A stretch of 64,000 nt of DNA from Bacteroidota bacterium (GTDB lineage: Bacteria > Bacteroidota > Ignavibacteria > Kapaibacteriales > UBA2268): NCBI GenBank assembly GCA_004322215.1, contig SCSM01000011.1, forward strand, positions 248,001 to 312,000, read 5' to 3'. The translations under genes and the position numbers were made by a program. The stretch's first letter is position 1; each line of letters begins with the position of its first letter. The notes under the pieces were generated by a model. That model searched no databases. It was not told the origin of the DNA and was given only the letters and a program-made list of their open reading frames with translations. Of this stretch, positions 51,105 to 60,545 are shown in pieces.

Positions 51105-54100
51105 TTAATTTTTAAATATTTTGTAATAATTAACATTATTCCCAAATCCAATACTTAATATATAAATTCCGCTTTTTAAGAAATGTGTATTGAAAGAAAT
51201 CAGATAATTAAAATCGTTTATGTAAAATTTATTTTGTTCTAATGTTTCTCCCAGTAAATTTAAAATTTTAATTTCAGCATTACTTTCATTAATATTTTTG
51301 AAAATAATATTAATAAAATCATCTGCCGGATTTGGATAAACAACAATATTATATTCATTTGGAAATTTTTCAATTCCGAGCACATCAACCTGCATAATAT
51401 TCGATAATTCGGATATACAACCATTAAAATCTATAACCCTGACCTGATAAAATCCCAATTCTTTGAGGTTTAGGAATTGTTTAGTCTCACCCTGCATTTT
51501 CAATCCGTTCATAAACCATTGATTGCCGGTCGGTGAGCTTGAAGCCAGTGTATTTCCAATTCTTTCAATTGTAGGTTTCATTGGATGAGGATTCACAGTT
51601 AAATTCTGCTTTGCAATGTTAAAACAACCGTTATTATGAAGATATGTATAAGTTATTTCATGTTCCCCAATTCCTGCAACCGATGGAATAAATATTCCGT
51701 TAATAACACCTTCTCCGGAATACACACCTCCATCAGGCGAGCCACCAGTCAATATATATGAAGAGTCATTTATGCAGGCATCGGGAAATTGTTGGAGGGT
51801 TACATCCGGCATTGCTTTAACATTTATTATTTTAATTATCGAATCAATACATCCATGTAATGATGTTTGTACTAATTTCAATATTCCTTGCCCGCTTGTT
51901 TCCCATTTGATAATCAAAGAATCGTTATTCTGACTGATTACATCTCCACCGACTGCATTCCAAACGCTTAATGTTCCAACATCATTCTCTGTCGTGTAGG
52001 TTTCAGTAACAAATTGACATGGATTTAATTCTCCATAAATTAACGGGACAGGATTTCTGTAAACATTCACCTCAATATTAATTTCTTTACTACAACCATT
52101 ATCAGAAAATACAATTAATTTAACAGTTCTCTTCCCGGCAGTCAGCCAATAAATAATAACATCATTGTCAATAGTTGTACCACCAGAATTTTTATAATAA
52201 TCAATCCCTTCGGTTCCAGGGATAGTCCAGGAATAAGAAGTGAACGTTGTAGTTGTACTCAAATTCCAGAATTCACCCTGACATATACTTGCCCGGGGAT
52301 TATCAAATACAGGAATTGGACTTTGCTTTACAAATACATCTGCTTGAATTTCATTGCTACAACCATTATCATTAGTTACACCAACTTTAACAAATTTATT
52401 ACCTTGAGTGAGCCAAGTCATTGTTGTACTGTTATCCGATGAGCCGGCACCGGCTTCAATTATATAATCGGTTCCCTGTACCCCTGAAAAATTCCAGATA
52501 TAGGTAGAAAAAGTTGATGATGTTGTATATACAATGCCATTTTCACCGGAACAAGCTGTATCAATTTTTTCTGAAAATGAAGGAATTGGAACCGGATTAA
52601 TTTGTAAATTAATTACTTTGGCATTTTTGCAGCCAATTTCCGAAGTTACTTCCAATTGAGCAGTCTGAAGTCCCGGACTGAGCCAGGTTACAGTCGTACT
52701 GCTCATTGTACTGCTTGCTCCACCGTTAATAATAAAATCAACATCCTGTACACCAGAAAATGACCATGAATAATTCGGGTAAGTGCTTAATGTTCCGAAT
52801 TCGATTGATTGACCTACGCACGTTATTGTTGATGAGGAAGTGAAATCGAATTGTGGCTTATCTTTAACCAATACCGAGCTTGTAACGATACCCTTACATC
52901 CATTAGCGCCAGTAACTTCAACTTGTACAAACCTTGTACCAGTCGTTAGCCATGTCACAGTGGTACTATTACTTAAAGATGTTCCTCCTGATGTAACGAT
53001 ATAATCATAACCAGGTATTCCTGTATATGACCATTGGTAAGAATTATATACTCCCACTGTGTAAACATTACCCGGTACATCTTCGCAAACGTTCGTTGCT
53101 TCTTCTACAAAGACTGGGTTCGGACCTTGTGTTATAATTATGTTTGTACCATTATCAGTACCTTCAACGTATGGTTCATTTCCAATGATTCTAATCCTGT
53201 ATCCCGAACCTGCATTAATATTAGAAGGTATTGCACATTGAACAGTTCCGGAACCGGTACCGATAAGTTGTCCAATCACAATCGGATTAGTAAAATCACC
53301 TGAAGAATTGGATAATTGAGCAATGAAAGTATTGCTCGTATTAAACTGGTCATTTGTAATAAAAGCGACATTCAATCCGGCTCCCTTACAAAAAGTGCCA
53401 TTAAAATTTGTTGTAGTTATCGTTAAATTCTTCCATTCAAATTTCTGAACACGAAAATTATTATAATCTGCTACATAAACAAAACCGTTAGTGTCAACCG
53501 CTACGCCGGTTGGACCATCGAATTTCCCATCAGCAGAACCAAGTTGACCCCATTGAGTTTTGTAATTTCCTGCAGAATCAAATTTTTGTATTCTGTTATT
53601 TCCGAAATCTGAAATAAAAACATCATTATTTTTATCTATTGCTATTCCTAATGGTAAATTTAGTTGTCCTGAACCCGAGCCGGCAACACCCCACTTTTTT
53701 ATAAATAATCCATTGCTGTTGAATTTTTGGATTCTGTTATTATTTTGGTCAACAACATATACATTACCAGCATTATCAACAGCAATTCCATGAGGATTCT
53801 GAAACTGCCCGTTTCCAAGTCCCAGATTACCCCAATGTGTAATTTCATTACCTGCCGGGTCATATTTTGTTACTTTGCATAATGCATAATCCGTAACATA
53901 ATAATTACCGGAATTGTCCACTGCAATATCAGCAGCATTCTGCGATGAAAATTTCATTAAATAAACACCAAGAGCAGTAAATCTTTGGATTCTGTTATTT
54001 TCCAAATCTGCAATTTCAATTCTTCCTTCAAAATCGGTTGATATACCATGTGGTGAATTAAATTCACCATTATCAGTACCTAAAGTACCCCATTGAAGCA

Positions 54101-54326
54101 AATATTGTCCTGATGCAGTAAATTTTTGCACTCTGTGGTTGTATCTGTCCGTAACATAAACATGCCCGGAAGTATCGCAGCCGACATCATAAGCACTATT
54201 AAATTGACCGTCATTTGTTCCGTAAGCACCCCATTGCAATACATAAGAATATTGTGAGAACAGATTAATTTGATGAACAAGCGAAAAAATAATAAGAAAA
54301 AAAATAAATTTGATGAAATTTTTCAT
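51105..54326 (-). CDS. large T9SS-secreted NHL-repeat and PKD-repeat protein
   Basis: A 1073-residue exported protein (signal FIKFIFFLIIFSLVHQINLF). Residues about 28-300 are six NHL repeats, each with a GxAVDxxGNVYVxDxxNNRxQKF unit, which form a beta-propeller. Residues about 405-770 hold several PKD-like modules, each around 90 residues, with a recurrent ending such as STTVTWLTTGTRFVQVEVT and NGC. The last 90 residues are a T9SS sorting domain (NIVVYPNPADDF, then GIYILSIGFGN). Surface attachment or adhesion is likely; the ligand is unknown. No catalytic motif is seen. Confidence 0.85.
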   Translation of the reverse strand: MKNFIKFIFFLIIFSLVHQINLFSQYSYVLQWGAYGTNDGQFNSAYDVGCDTSGHVYVTDRYNHRVQKFTASGQYLLQWGTLGTDNGEFNSPHGISTDFEGRIEIADLENNRIQRFTALGVYLMKFSSQNAADIAVDNSGNYYVTDYALCKVTKYDPAGNEITHWGNLGLGNGQFQNPHGIAVDNAGNVYVVDQNNNRIQKFNSNGLFIKKWGVAGSGSGQLNLPLGIAIDKNNDVFISDFGNNRIQKFDSAGNYKTQWGQLGSADGKFDGPTGVAVDTNGFVYVADYNNFRVQKFEWKNLTITTTNFNGTFCKGAGLNVAFITNDQFNTSNTFIAQLSNSSGDFTNPIVIGQLIGTGSGTVQCAIPSNINAGSGYRIRIIGNEPYVEGTDNGTNIIITQGPNPVFVEEATNVCEDVPGNVYTVGVYNSYQWSYTGIPGYDYIVTSGGTSLSNSTTVTWLTTGTRFVQVEVTGANGCKGIVTSSVLVKDKPQFDFTSSSTITCVGQSIEFGTLSTYPNYSWSFSGVQDVDFIINGGASSTMSSTTVTWLSPGLQTAQLEVTSEIGCKNAKVINLQINPVPIPSFSEKIDTACSGENGIVYTTSSTFSTYIWNFSGVQGTDYIIEAGAGSSDNSTTMTWLTQGNKFVKVGVTNDNGCSNEIQADVFVKQSPIPVFDNPRASICQGEFWNLSTTTTFTSYSWTIPGTEGIDYYKNSGGTTIDNDVIIYWLTAGKRTVKLIVFSDNGCSKEINIEVNVYRNPVPLIYGELNPCQFVTETYTTENDVGTLSVWNAVGGDVISQNNDSLIIKWETSGQGILKLVQTSLHGCIDSIIKIINVKAMPDVTLQQFPDACINDSSYILTGGSPDGGVYSGEGVINGIFIPSVAGIGEHEITYTYLHNNGCFNIAKQNLTVNPHPMKPTIERIGNTLASSSPTGNQWFMNGLKMQGETKQFLNLKELGFYQVRVIDFNGCISELSNIMQVDVLGIEKFPNEYNIVVYPNPADDFINIIFKNINESNAEIKILNLLGETLEQNKFYINDFNYLISFNTHFLKSGIYILSIGFGNNVNYYKIFKN

Positions 54327-54420
54327 AATATTAAAATTATCCGTTTTTTATAATAATGATTCCACTTACTTTTTTCAAATTTCAGTATATCAATTTATAA
54401 TAGTCTAATTGTATTGTATA

Positions 54421-54507
54421 CTAATCTAAATAAATATTTCTTTTTTAAAAATATAATTTTTTTAGATTAGCATAATCAAAAAAAAATTATTTGGAAATCT
54501 TAGATTA
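54421..54507. repeat. spaced inverted/direct TTAGATTAG motifs in a divergent promoter region
   Basis: CTAATCTAAA (54421-54430) and TTTAGATTAG (54461-54470) are perfect inverted copies exactly 40 bases apart, and a third TTAGATTA lies at 54500-54507, directly before the rluD-type start. They may be operator sites or an extended hairpin. Confidence 0.45.
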
Positions 54508-54509
54508 AT

Positions 54510-55559
54510 ATGGAAAATTATCCTGAAAAAATAGAAACTATCTTTGAATTTAAAGTTGCTAAAGGGCAAATGCCCGAACGTCTTGATATATTTCTGTCGA
54601 ACAGCATAAAAAATGCAACAAGAAACAAAGTTCAGAGAGCTATTGAAGAAGGTTGCGTTATAGTAAATGGTAAACCGGCAAAGTCAAGCAGAAAAATACA
54701 AGCACTGGATGAAATAGTTTGCAGGATACTTAAAGCCCCGCCAATTGACCTCGTTCCCGAGAATATACCACTCGATATCGTTTTTGAAGATGAATATCTA
54801 ATTGTAATTAATAAACCACCGGGGATTGTTGCCCATCCCGGTTTCGGAAATCCTTATGGTACGATTGTCAATGCTGTACTCTATCATCTTGGAATGAGAG
54901 AACCTATTAAAATAGAAATTGATGATGATGATGAAAATCAGGATGAAGGATTGCTCTTTTCGAGTGAAGCAATTCGACCGGGGCTTGTTCATCGACTCGA
55001 TAAGGATACTTCCGGCTTAATGTTGATTTCTAAAAATCCTGAAGTTCATGCAAAACTTGCACAACAATTCCAGGATAGAACAGTCGAGAAAGTTTATTAT
55101 GCTTTAGTTTGGGGTACTTTTAAAGAAGACAAGGGAAGAATCGAGGGAGACATAGGTCGTTCGCAAAGTAACAGAAAATTGTTTGCAGTTTTGAAGAAGG
55201 GTGGTAAACCGGCTATAACAGAATATGAAGTTATAGAAAATTTTGAATATATTTCTTTACTAAGAGTAAAACTATTGACAGGTAGAACACACCAGATAAG
55301 AGTACATTTCTCTCATAACCATCATCCTGTCTTCGGTGATGTTTCGTATAAGGGAGATTCTGTTGTTTTTGGCGGTAATAACCATTCATTCAAGAAAATT
55401 GCCGATTCAGGACTGGAATCAATCAATAGACAAATGCTTCACGCAAAAGAACTAAGTTTCACTCATCCGGAGTTTGGCAAACGATTGAATTTCTCGATAA
55501 AATTGCCGGATGATTTCGAAAAAGTTTTGAAATTATTTAAAAAATATATGGAGAATTAA
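54510..55559 (+). CDS. rluD: RluD-type ribosomal large subunit pseudouridine synthase
   Basis: A 349-residue protein with an S4 RNA-binding domain (about 22-75: ERLDIFLSN, then VIVNGKPAKSSRKIQ) and an RsuA/RluA catalytic domain with the motif HRLDKDTSGL, in which Asp164 is the catalytic residue, plus TGRTHQIRVHF. RluD makes pseudouridines in helix 69 of 23S rRNA. An acidic insert (residues 137-146) just before the catalytic motif is unusual in length. The next gene starts one base after its stop. The assignment to RluD over other RluA-family members is by domain order only. Confidence 0.85.
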   Translation: MENYPEKIETIFEFKVAKGQMPERLDIFLSNSIKNATRNKVQRAIEEGCVIVNGKPAKSSRKIQALDEIVCRILKAPPIDLVPENIPLDIVFEDEYLIVINKPPGIVAHPGFGNPYGTIVNAVLYHLGMREPIKIEIDDDDENQDEGLLFSSEAIRPGLVHRLDKDTSGLMLISKNPEVHAKLAQQFQDRTVEKVYYALVWGTFKEDKGRIEGDIGRSQSNRKLFAVLKKGGKPAITEYEVIENFEYISLLRVKLLTGRTHQIRVHFSHNHHPVFGDVSYKGDSVVFGGNNHSFKKIADSGLESINRQMLHAKELSFTHPEFGKRLNFSIKLPDDFEKVLKLFKKYMEN

Positions 55560-55560
55560 A

Positions 55561-56163
55561 ATGAAAAAATTAGCAATAACATCGCTACCGATTAATCAGG
55601 TAATTGCTGAAAGATGGTCTTGCAGAGCATTTGACATTAATATACCGGTATCGAGGGAACATATAATTTCTATATGCGAAGCAGGCAGATGGGCTCCGAG
55701 CTGCAACGGAGATGAACCATGGCGTTTCATTGTTTGGGATAAAAATAATAATAAAGATTTATTCGATAAGGCATACAATTGTGTAGGCGAATGGAATCAA
55801 AGATGGGTAAAGAATGTGCCTGTATTATTAGTCGCATGTGCAGACAGAACATTCAGAAGAGATGGCAAACCAAATCTGTGGGGGCAGTTCGATACCGGTG
55901 CCGCTTCAATGAATATTTATCTTCAGGCAGTATCTCTCGGATTGATGGCTCATCCTTTTGCAGGTTTTGATAAAGATAAATTGAGAAATGAATTTAACAT
56001 CCCTGAACAATTTGATATTATGGCGATGATCGGAATCGGATACCAGGCAAAAGCTGAAGTTCTGGAAGATGAGAAGCAAAGAAAAACAGAATTAGGTGAG
56101 AGGTCAAGAAGACCTATCGGTACAGAGTTTTTTGATGGCGAATGGGAGAAACCGATTTTGTAA
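55561..56163 (+). CDS. nitroreductase-family protein
   Basis: A 200-residue protein with the FMN-dependent nitroreductase fold: ERWSCRAFDINIPVSREHIISICEAGRWAPSCNGDEPWRFIV, then a middle region with WGQFDTGAASMNIYLQAVSLGL, then MAMIGIGYQ. The SCRAF/RWAPSCNG region is the FMN phosphate and ribityl contact. Such enzymes reduce nitro compounds, quinones or flavins with NAD(P)H. It starts one base after the rluD-type stop behind GGAG, so it is co-translated with it. Substrate cannot be deduced. Confidence 0.87.
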   Translation: MKKLAITSLPINQVIAERWSCRAFDINIPVSREHIISICEAGRWAPSCNGDEPWRFIVWDKNNNKDLFDKAYNCVGEWNQRWVKNVPVLLVACADRTFRRDGKPNLWGQFDTGAASMNIYLQAVSLGLMAHPFAGFDKDKLRNEFNIPEQFDIMAMIGIGYQAKAEVLEDEKQRKTELGERSRRPIGTEFFDGEWEKPIL

Positions 56164-56229
56164 ACAGATAATGTTTCAGAAGTGGCTATGGATGATGGAC
56201 TATGTTAAACATTACAAAATAATTACTTT

Positions 56230-58776
56230 CTACGAAATAAATTTCTCAATCAGAGATGGAAATTGATTCAATAAATCAGGTAACTTCGAAAAATCTTTAC
56301 CCCCTGCAGTTGCCAGATGCGGCTTCCCGCCGCCTCCGCCACCGAGTTGCTTGGCGGCTTCACCGACTATTTTTCCTGCGGGATATTTTTTCATTAAATC
56401 ATCTGTTACTACACAAACCAATTGAACCTTATCATTTATTATTGATGCAACCAAACCTATACCCTGTTTACCAAGTTCATTTCTAAGATTTTCTCCAATT
56501 TGTCTTAGTTGTTCTATATCATCGGATTCAATTTGCTGTGTAATAATCCTGATATTATTAACTACTTTTGCATTGTTAAGCCACTCTTGCATTTGTGATT
56601 TAATATCACCCATTTTATTCTTCGATATCTCTTTCTCGAGTTGTTTAATTTGAGTTTGCAATTGTTCTATCTCAGATTGTTTTTCTGAAATCATATCATG
56701 TGTATTATGTATATATAATTCTAATGATTTCCCGGTAATGGCTTCTATACGTCTTACTCCTGCTGCAATCGAGGATTCGGATATGATTTTAAAGAAACCT
56801 ATTTCGCTAGTATTTTTTACATGTGTTCCACCGCAGAATTCCTGAGAAAAACTTTCATCCATTTTCACAACTCGTACAATGTCTCCGTATTTATCACCGA
56901 AAAACATTTTGGTTCGTGGATTTTTTTTCGCTTCCTCAATAGGAAGTATGTCTGTTTTTACCTCAATATTCGAAAATATTTTTTCATTTACAATTGATTC
57001 TATTTTTTTCAAATCATCATTGCTGACTTTTTCAAAATGGTTGAAATCGAATCTCATGTAATCAGGTGCAACAAGAGAACCTGCCTGTTTTACATGTTCG
57101 CCGAGAACCTGTCGCAGTGCTTCATGAAGGAGGTGAGTTGCAGAATGATTCCTCATAATGTGCCTCCTCCTGTGAATATTTACTTCAGCAAGGGCTATTT
57201 CACCTACTAATGGCTCTACATCAGTATTTATAAAATGAACGATTGCATCTCCATATTTACGTACATCAGTAACATTGTATTTCTCACCACCAAGAATTAT
57301 AGTTCCGGTATCAGATACTTGTCCACCGCTTTCTGAATAAAATGGAGTTTTGTCAAGAACAATTTGATTACCTTTAACATATAAAACTTTTGCTTCAGTT
57401 GTAAATTCCTCGTAACCTGTAAAAACTGATTTCTCCTTAATATCAGGAATTTCAATTTCCTGTATTACAGATTTCCTGGCATTTCTGGAACGTTCTCTCT
57501 GTTCTTCCATATTTACATCAAATCCCGGCTTATCAACAGTCAGATTATTTTCCCTGGCAAGTAATTCCGTAAGGTCAATCGGGAAGCCATAAGTATCATA
57601 GAGCTGGAATGCATCCTCCCCTGAAATAATTCTTTTCTTATTTTTCAGAAGTTTTTTATTAATTTCATCAAATATTTCTAATCCTCTTTCGAGGGTTTGA
57701 AGGAAGCTTTCTTCTTCGGCTTTTATTACTCTTTCGATAATACTCTGATGACTAATTAATTCAGGAAAAACATCTTTCATAGTACCAATTAATACAGGTA
57801 CAAGTTTAAATAATACGGGTTCTTTAAAACCTAAATTTTTAGCAAACCTTGAAGCCCTTCTTAAAATTCGCCTCAGTACATATCCCCTTCCTTCATTACT
57901 TGGCAAAGCTCCATCAGCAATTGCAAAGGCAAGAGTCCTGATGTGGTCTGCAATAACTCTCATAGCAACGCCATCGGGATTTTTCAATTCAGTTGAATAT
58001 TGCCTGCCGGATAAATTTTCAATTTCTTTAATTATCGGCATGAAAACATCAGTATCATAATTTGATGATTTTTGTTGAATAACGGCACAGATTCTTTCAA
58101 ATCCCATACCGGTATCCACATGCTTAGCACTCAAATCCTCAAGTACACCCCCTTGTTTACGATTGTATTGAATAAATACAAGATTCCATATTTCAATTAC
58201 ATCCGGTGTTCCTGCATTAACAAGTTTAATCCCTGATAAATCAGGAGTTCTGTCATAATGTATCTCACTGCATGGACCACAAGGACCTGTCTCACCCATT
58301 TCCCAGAAATTATCTTTTTCATCGAATCTCAGAACCTTTGAATCAGGAAGGTATCTTTTCCATAGTTCAAATGCTTCATCATCAGTCCTGAAAACAGTTG
58401 CATATAATCTGTTTTTATCGAGTTTCCATACATCGGTAAGTAATTCCCAAGCCCATTCGATAGCTTCGGCTTTATAGTAATCTCCAAAACTCCAGTTGCC
58501 CAGCATTTCGAAAAATGTATGGTGATATGTGTCAAATCCCACTTCCTCGAGGTCGTTGTGTTTACCGCTTACACGAATACACTTTTGAGTGTCAGCCGCT
58601 CTCGAATAATCACGTTTGCCCGAACCAAGAAATACATCCTTGAATTGATTCATCCCTGCATTCGTAAATAGCAGAGTCGGGTCACCGTGTGGAATTACTG
58701 AAGCACTATCAACAATTCTATGTCCTTTCGATTTAAAAAAATCTAAAAATGATTGCCTTATTTCACTCGATGTCAT
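56230..58776 (-). CDS. alaS: alanine-tRNA ligase
   Basis: An 848-residue protein with the full AlaRS order: class II catalytic core (FFKSKGHRIVDSASVIPHGDPTLLFTNAGMNQF), tRNA recognition region, editing domain with HSATHLLHEAL and the zinc-ligand motif FCGGTHV, a coiled linker (QSEIEQLQTQIKQLEKEI) and a C-terminal glycine-rich C-Ala part (GGGGGGKPHLATAGG). It charges tRNA-Ala and deacylates mischarged Ser and Gly. It converges with the nitroreductase gene. A minus-strand TAGCTTTG (58810-58817) may be its -7 element, but no TTTG is at the right distance. Confidence 0.96.
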   Translation of the reverse strand: MTSSEIRQSFLDFFKSKGHRIVDSASVIPHGDPTLLFTNAGMNQFKDVFLGSGKRDYSRAADTQKCIRVSGKHNDLEEVGFDTYHHTFFEMLGNWSFGDYYKAEAIEWAWELLTDVWKLDKNRLYATVFRTDDEAFELWKRYLPDSKVLRFDEKDNFWEMGETGPCGPCSEIHYDRTPDLSGIKLVNAGTPDVIEIWNLVFIQYNRKQGGVLEDLSAKHVDTGMGFERICAVIQQKSSNYDTDVFMPIIKEIENLSGRQYSTELKNPDGVAMRVIADHIRTLAFAIADGALPSNEGRGYVLRRILRRASRFAKNLGFKEPVLFKLVPVLIGTMKDVFPELISHQSIIERVIKAEEESFLQTLERGLEIFDEINKKLLKNKKRIISGEDAFQLYDTYGFPIDLTELLARENNLTVDKPGFDVNMEEQRERSRNARKSVIQEIEIPDIKEKSVFTGYEEFTTEAKVLYVKGNQIVLDKTPFYSESGGQVSDTGTIILGGEKYNVTDVRKYGDAIVHFINTDVEPLVGEIALAEVNIHRRRHIMRNHSATHLLHEALRQVLGEHVKQAGSLVAPDYMRFDFNHFEKVSNDDLKKIESIVNEKIFSNIEVKTDILPIEEAKKNPRTKMFFGDKYGDIVRVVKMDESFSQEFCGGTHVKNTSEIGFFKIISESSIAAGVRRIEAITGKSLELYIHNTHDMISEKQSEIEQLQTQIKQLEKEISKNKMGDIKSQMQEWLNNAKVVNNIRIITQQIESDDIEQLRQIGENLRNELGKQGIGLVASIINDKVQLVCVVTDDLMKKYPAGKIVGEAAKQLGGGGGGKPHLATAGGKDFSKLPDLLNQFPSLIEKFIS

Positions 58777-58873
58777 AAAATATTTAATATTTTGTTTATT
58801 AATTTATTGCAAAGCTAAGAAGAAAGATATACACTCACTTATCAATGTTAAAAAAGAAGATATATTTTAATTA

Positions 58874-60244
58874 TCAAACGTAATCGAATTTAGCAGTGAA
58901 ATGTCTCAGGAAGGACGGTTCCCAGACTATTTTCATCCCCTTTAATTTTTTCCTGTTATTATAAACTTCAGTAATTGCCTCAACAGTGTAATCAATATGG
59001 CTATTTGTATAAACACGCCGTGGAACAGCACACCGGACAAGTTCCATTGGAGGTGCAATATGCTTTCCTTTTTCGTCTTTTTTACCGAACATGACCGAAC
59101 CGATTTCAACTGCACGAATTCCGCCGACTTTAAAAATTTCGCAGGTAATGCTTTGTCCAGGGTAAAATTCTGGTTTTATATGAGAGGCAAACCTTTTAGC
59201 ATCCAGATAGACAGCATGACCACCTGTCGGAACAAGAATCGGAACACCTTGCTCGATTAATCTATCACCAAAATATTTCACCTGTTCGATTCTGTATCTC
59301 AGATAATTTTCATCAAAAACTTCTTCGAAACCCACAGCAAGTGCCTCTAAGTCACGTCTTGCCAAGCCGCCATACGTAATGAAACCTTCGGTTATTATTA
59401 AGAGTGTTTTTGCTTTACCTGCAAATCCATCGTCATTAGTGCCGATAAAACCACCGGTATTAGATAAACCGTCTTTTTTTGCACTCATTGTGCATCCATC
59501 TGCATAAGAGAACATTTCTCTTGCGATTTCTTTGATGGTCTTATTCCTGTAACCCTTTTCCCGCATTTTAATGAAATAGCAATTCTCTGCAAAACGGCAA
59601 CAGTCAATGTAAAGTGGTATTCCATATTTCTTCAATAAGTTCTTAGTATCGCGAATATTTTTCATTGAAACCGGCTGCCCGCCGCCACTGTTGTTAGTTA
59701 CGGTAATCATACAAAGGGGTATATTCTTCTTTCCCACTTTTTTTATCATTTGTTCCAATGATTTAATATCCATGTTTCCTTTGAAATCGCCTAACTTTGC
59801 TGGGTCGGTGCCACCTTCTGCAGGGAAATCAACTGCCAAAGCTTCACTGTATTCTATATTTCCTCTTGTCGTATCAAAATGAGTATTGCTCGGAATTACT
59901 TTCCCTTTGCCGCCAAGAATTGAAAACAAAATTCTTTCAGCCGCCCTTCCCTGATGTGTAGGAATAATATGCTTGAAATTTGTAAAATCCTTCACTGCAT
60001 TTTCAAATTTATAATAGCTTTTAGACCCTGCATAAGATTCATCGCCTTCCATAAGTTTACCCCACTGCCGGGCGCTCATTGCAGTAGTACCGCTGTCAGT
60101 AAGTAAATCAATTGTAATATCTTCGGATTTAAGATAAAATGTATTATAAAAAGCGTCTTTTATTAATTTTTTCCTTTGTTCGTATGTGGTCAAAGCAATC
60201 GGTTCTATAGATTTTATCTTAAATGGTTCAATTACTGTCTTCAT
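58874..60244 (-). CDS. tnaA: tryptophanase
   Basis: A 456-residue PLP enzyme of the tryptophanase/tyrosine phenol-lyase family: IDLLTDSGTTAMSARQW, PTHQGRAAE, NNSGGGQPVS and the PLP lysine in MSAKKDG (Lys257). Two positions favour tryptophanase over tyrosine phenol-lyase: Asp124 in FDTTRG, where the lyase has Thr, and VEIGS, where the lyase has an Arg that binds phenol. The reaction splits tryptophan into indole, pyruvate and ammonia. No tnaB permease or tnaC leader is visible nearby, unlike in E. coli. Activity on other amino acids is possible. Confidence 0.85.
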   Translation of the reverse strand: MKTVIEPFKIKSIEPIALTTYEQRKKLIKDAFYNTFYLKSEDITIDLLTDSGTTAMSARQWGKLMEGDESYAGSKSYYKFENAVKDFTNFKHIIPTHQGRAAERILFSILGGKGKVIPSNTHFDTTRGNIEYSEALAVDFPAEGGTDPAKLGDFKGNMDIKSLEQMIKKVGKKNIPLCMITVTNNSGGGQPVSMKNIRDTKNLLKKYGIPLYIDCCRFAENCYFIKMREKGYRNKTIKEIAREMFSYADGCTMSAKKDGLSNTGGFIGTNDDGFAGKAKTLLIITEGFITYGGLARRDLEALAVGFEEVFDENYLRYRIEQVKYFGDRLIEQGVPILVPTGGHAVYLDAKRFASHIKPEFYPGQSITCEIFKVGGIRAVEIGSVMFGKKDEKGKHIAPPMELVRCAVPRRVYTNSHIDYTVEAITEVYNNRKKLKGMKIVWEPSFLRHFTAKFDYV

Positions 60245-60390
60245 TAAAAAACCTGTTTATTTACAAAATTGAGTAAATTCAAGAAAGCAAATTAAGAAAT
60301 TTTGTTAAAATTTGAGGTATTTACTTAACAAAATTGAGTTATATGATTATATTGTAATGAGTTCTGTAAAATAATGGGGATAAAATTCGA

Positions 60391-60422
60391 TTTGATAATT
60401 CCCTATATTATCACTAATTTTG
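60391..60422 (+). promoter_or_regulatory. full-consensus promoter of tRNA-Cys
   Basis: TTTG (60391-60394), a 20-base spacer and TAATTTTG (60415-60422) match the Bacteroidota consensus exactly. The tRNA starts 15 bases after the -7 element. The efp gene follows the tRNA and may share the transcript. Confidence 0.75.
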
Positions 60423-60436
60423 TAATCCTTTAAAAA

Positions 60437-60507
60437 GGTGCCTTGGCCGAGTGGTTAGGCAGAGGTCTGCAAAACCTCCTACGTTGGTTCGATTCCGACA
60501 GGCACCT
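60437..60507 (+). tRNA. tRNA-Cys (anticodon GCA)
   Basis: The 71-base sequence folds as a cloverleaf with acceptor GGTGCCT/AGGCACC and discriminator T73, which is typical of Cys. The anticodon stem-loop is AGGTCTGCAAAACCT with anticodon GCA, and the T-loop is TTCGATT. Confidence 0.96.
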
Positions 60508-60545
60508 CTTTTTATTGTTTTTTATGTCAGATTATAATTTAATAT

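Noticed and set aside
58874-60244. Tyrosine phenol-lyase instead of tryptophanase
   Set aside because: The residues at the two substrate-specific sites (Asp in FDTT, Ile in VEIGS) are those of tryptophanase.
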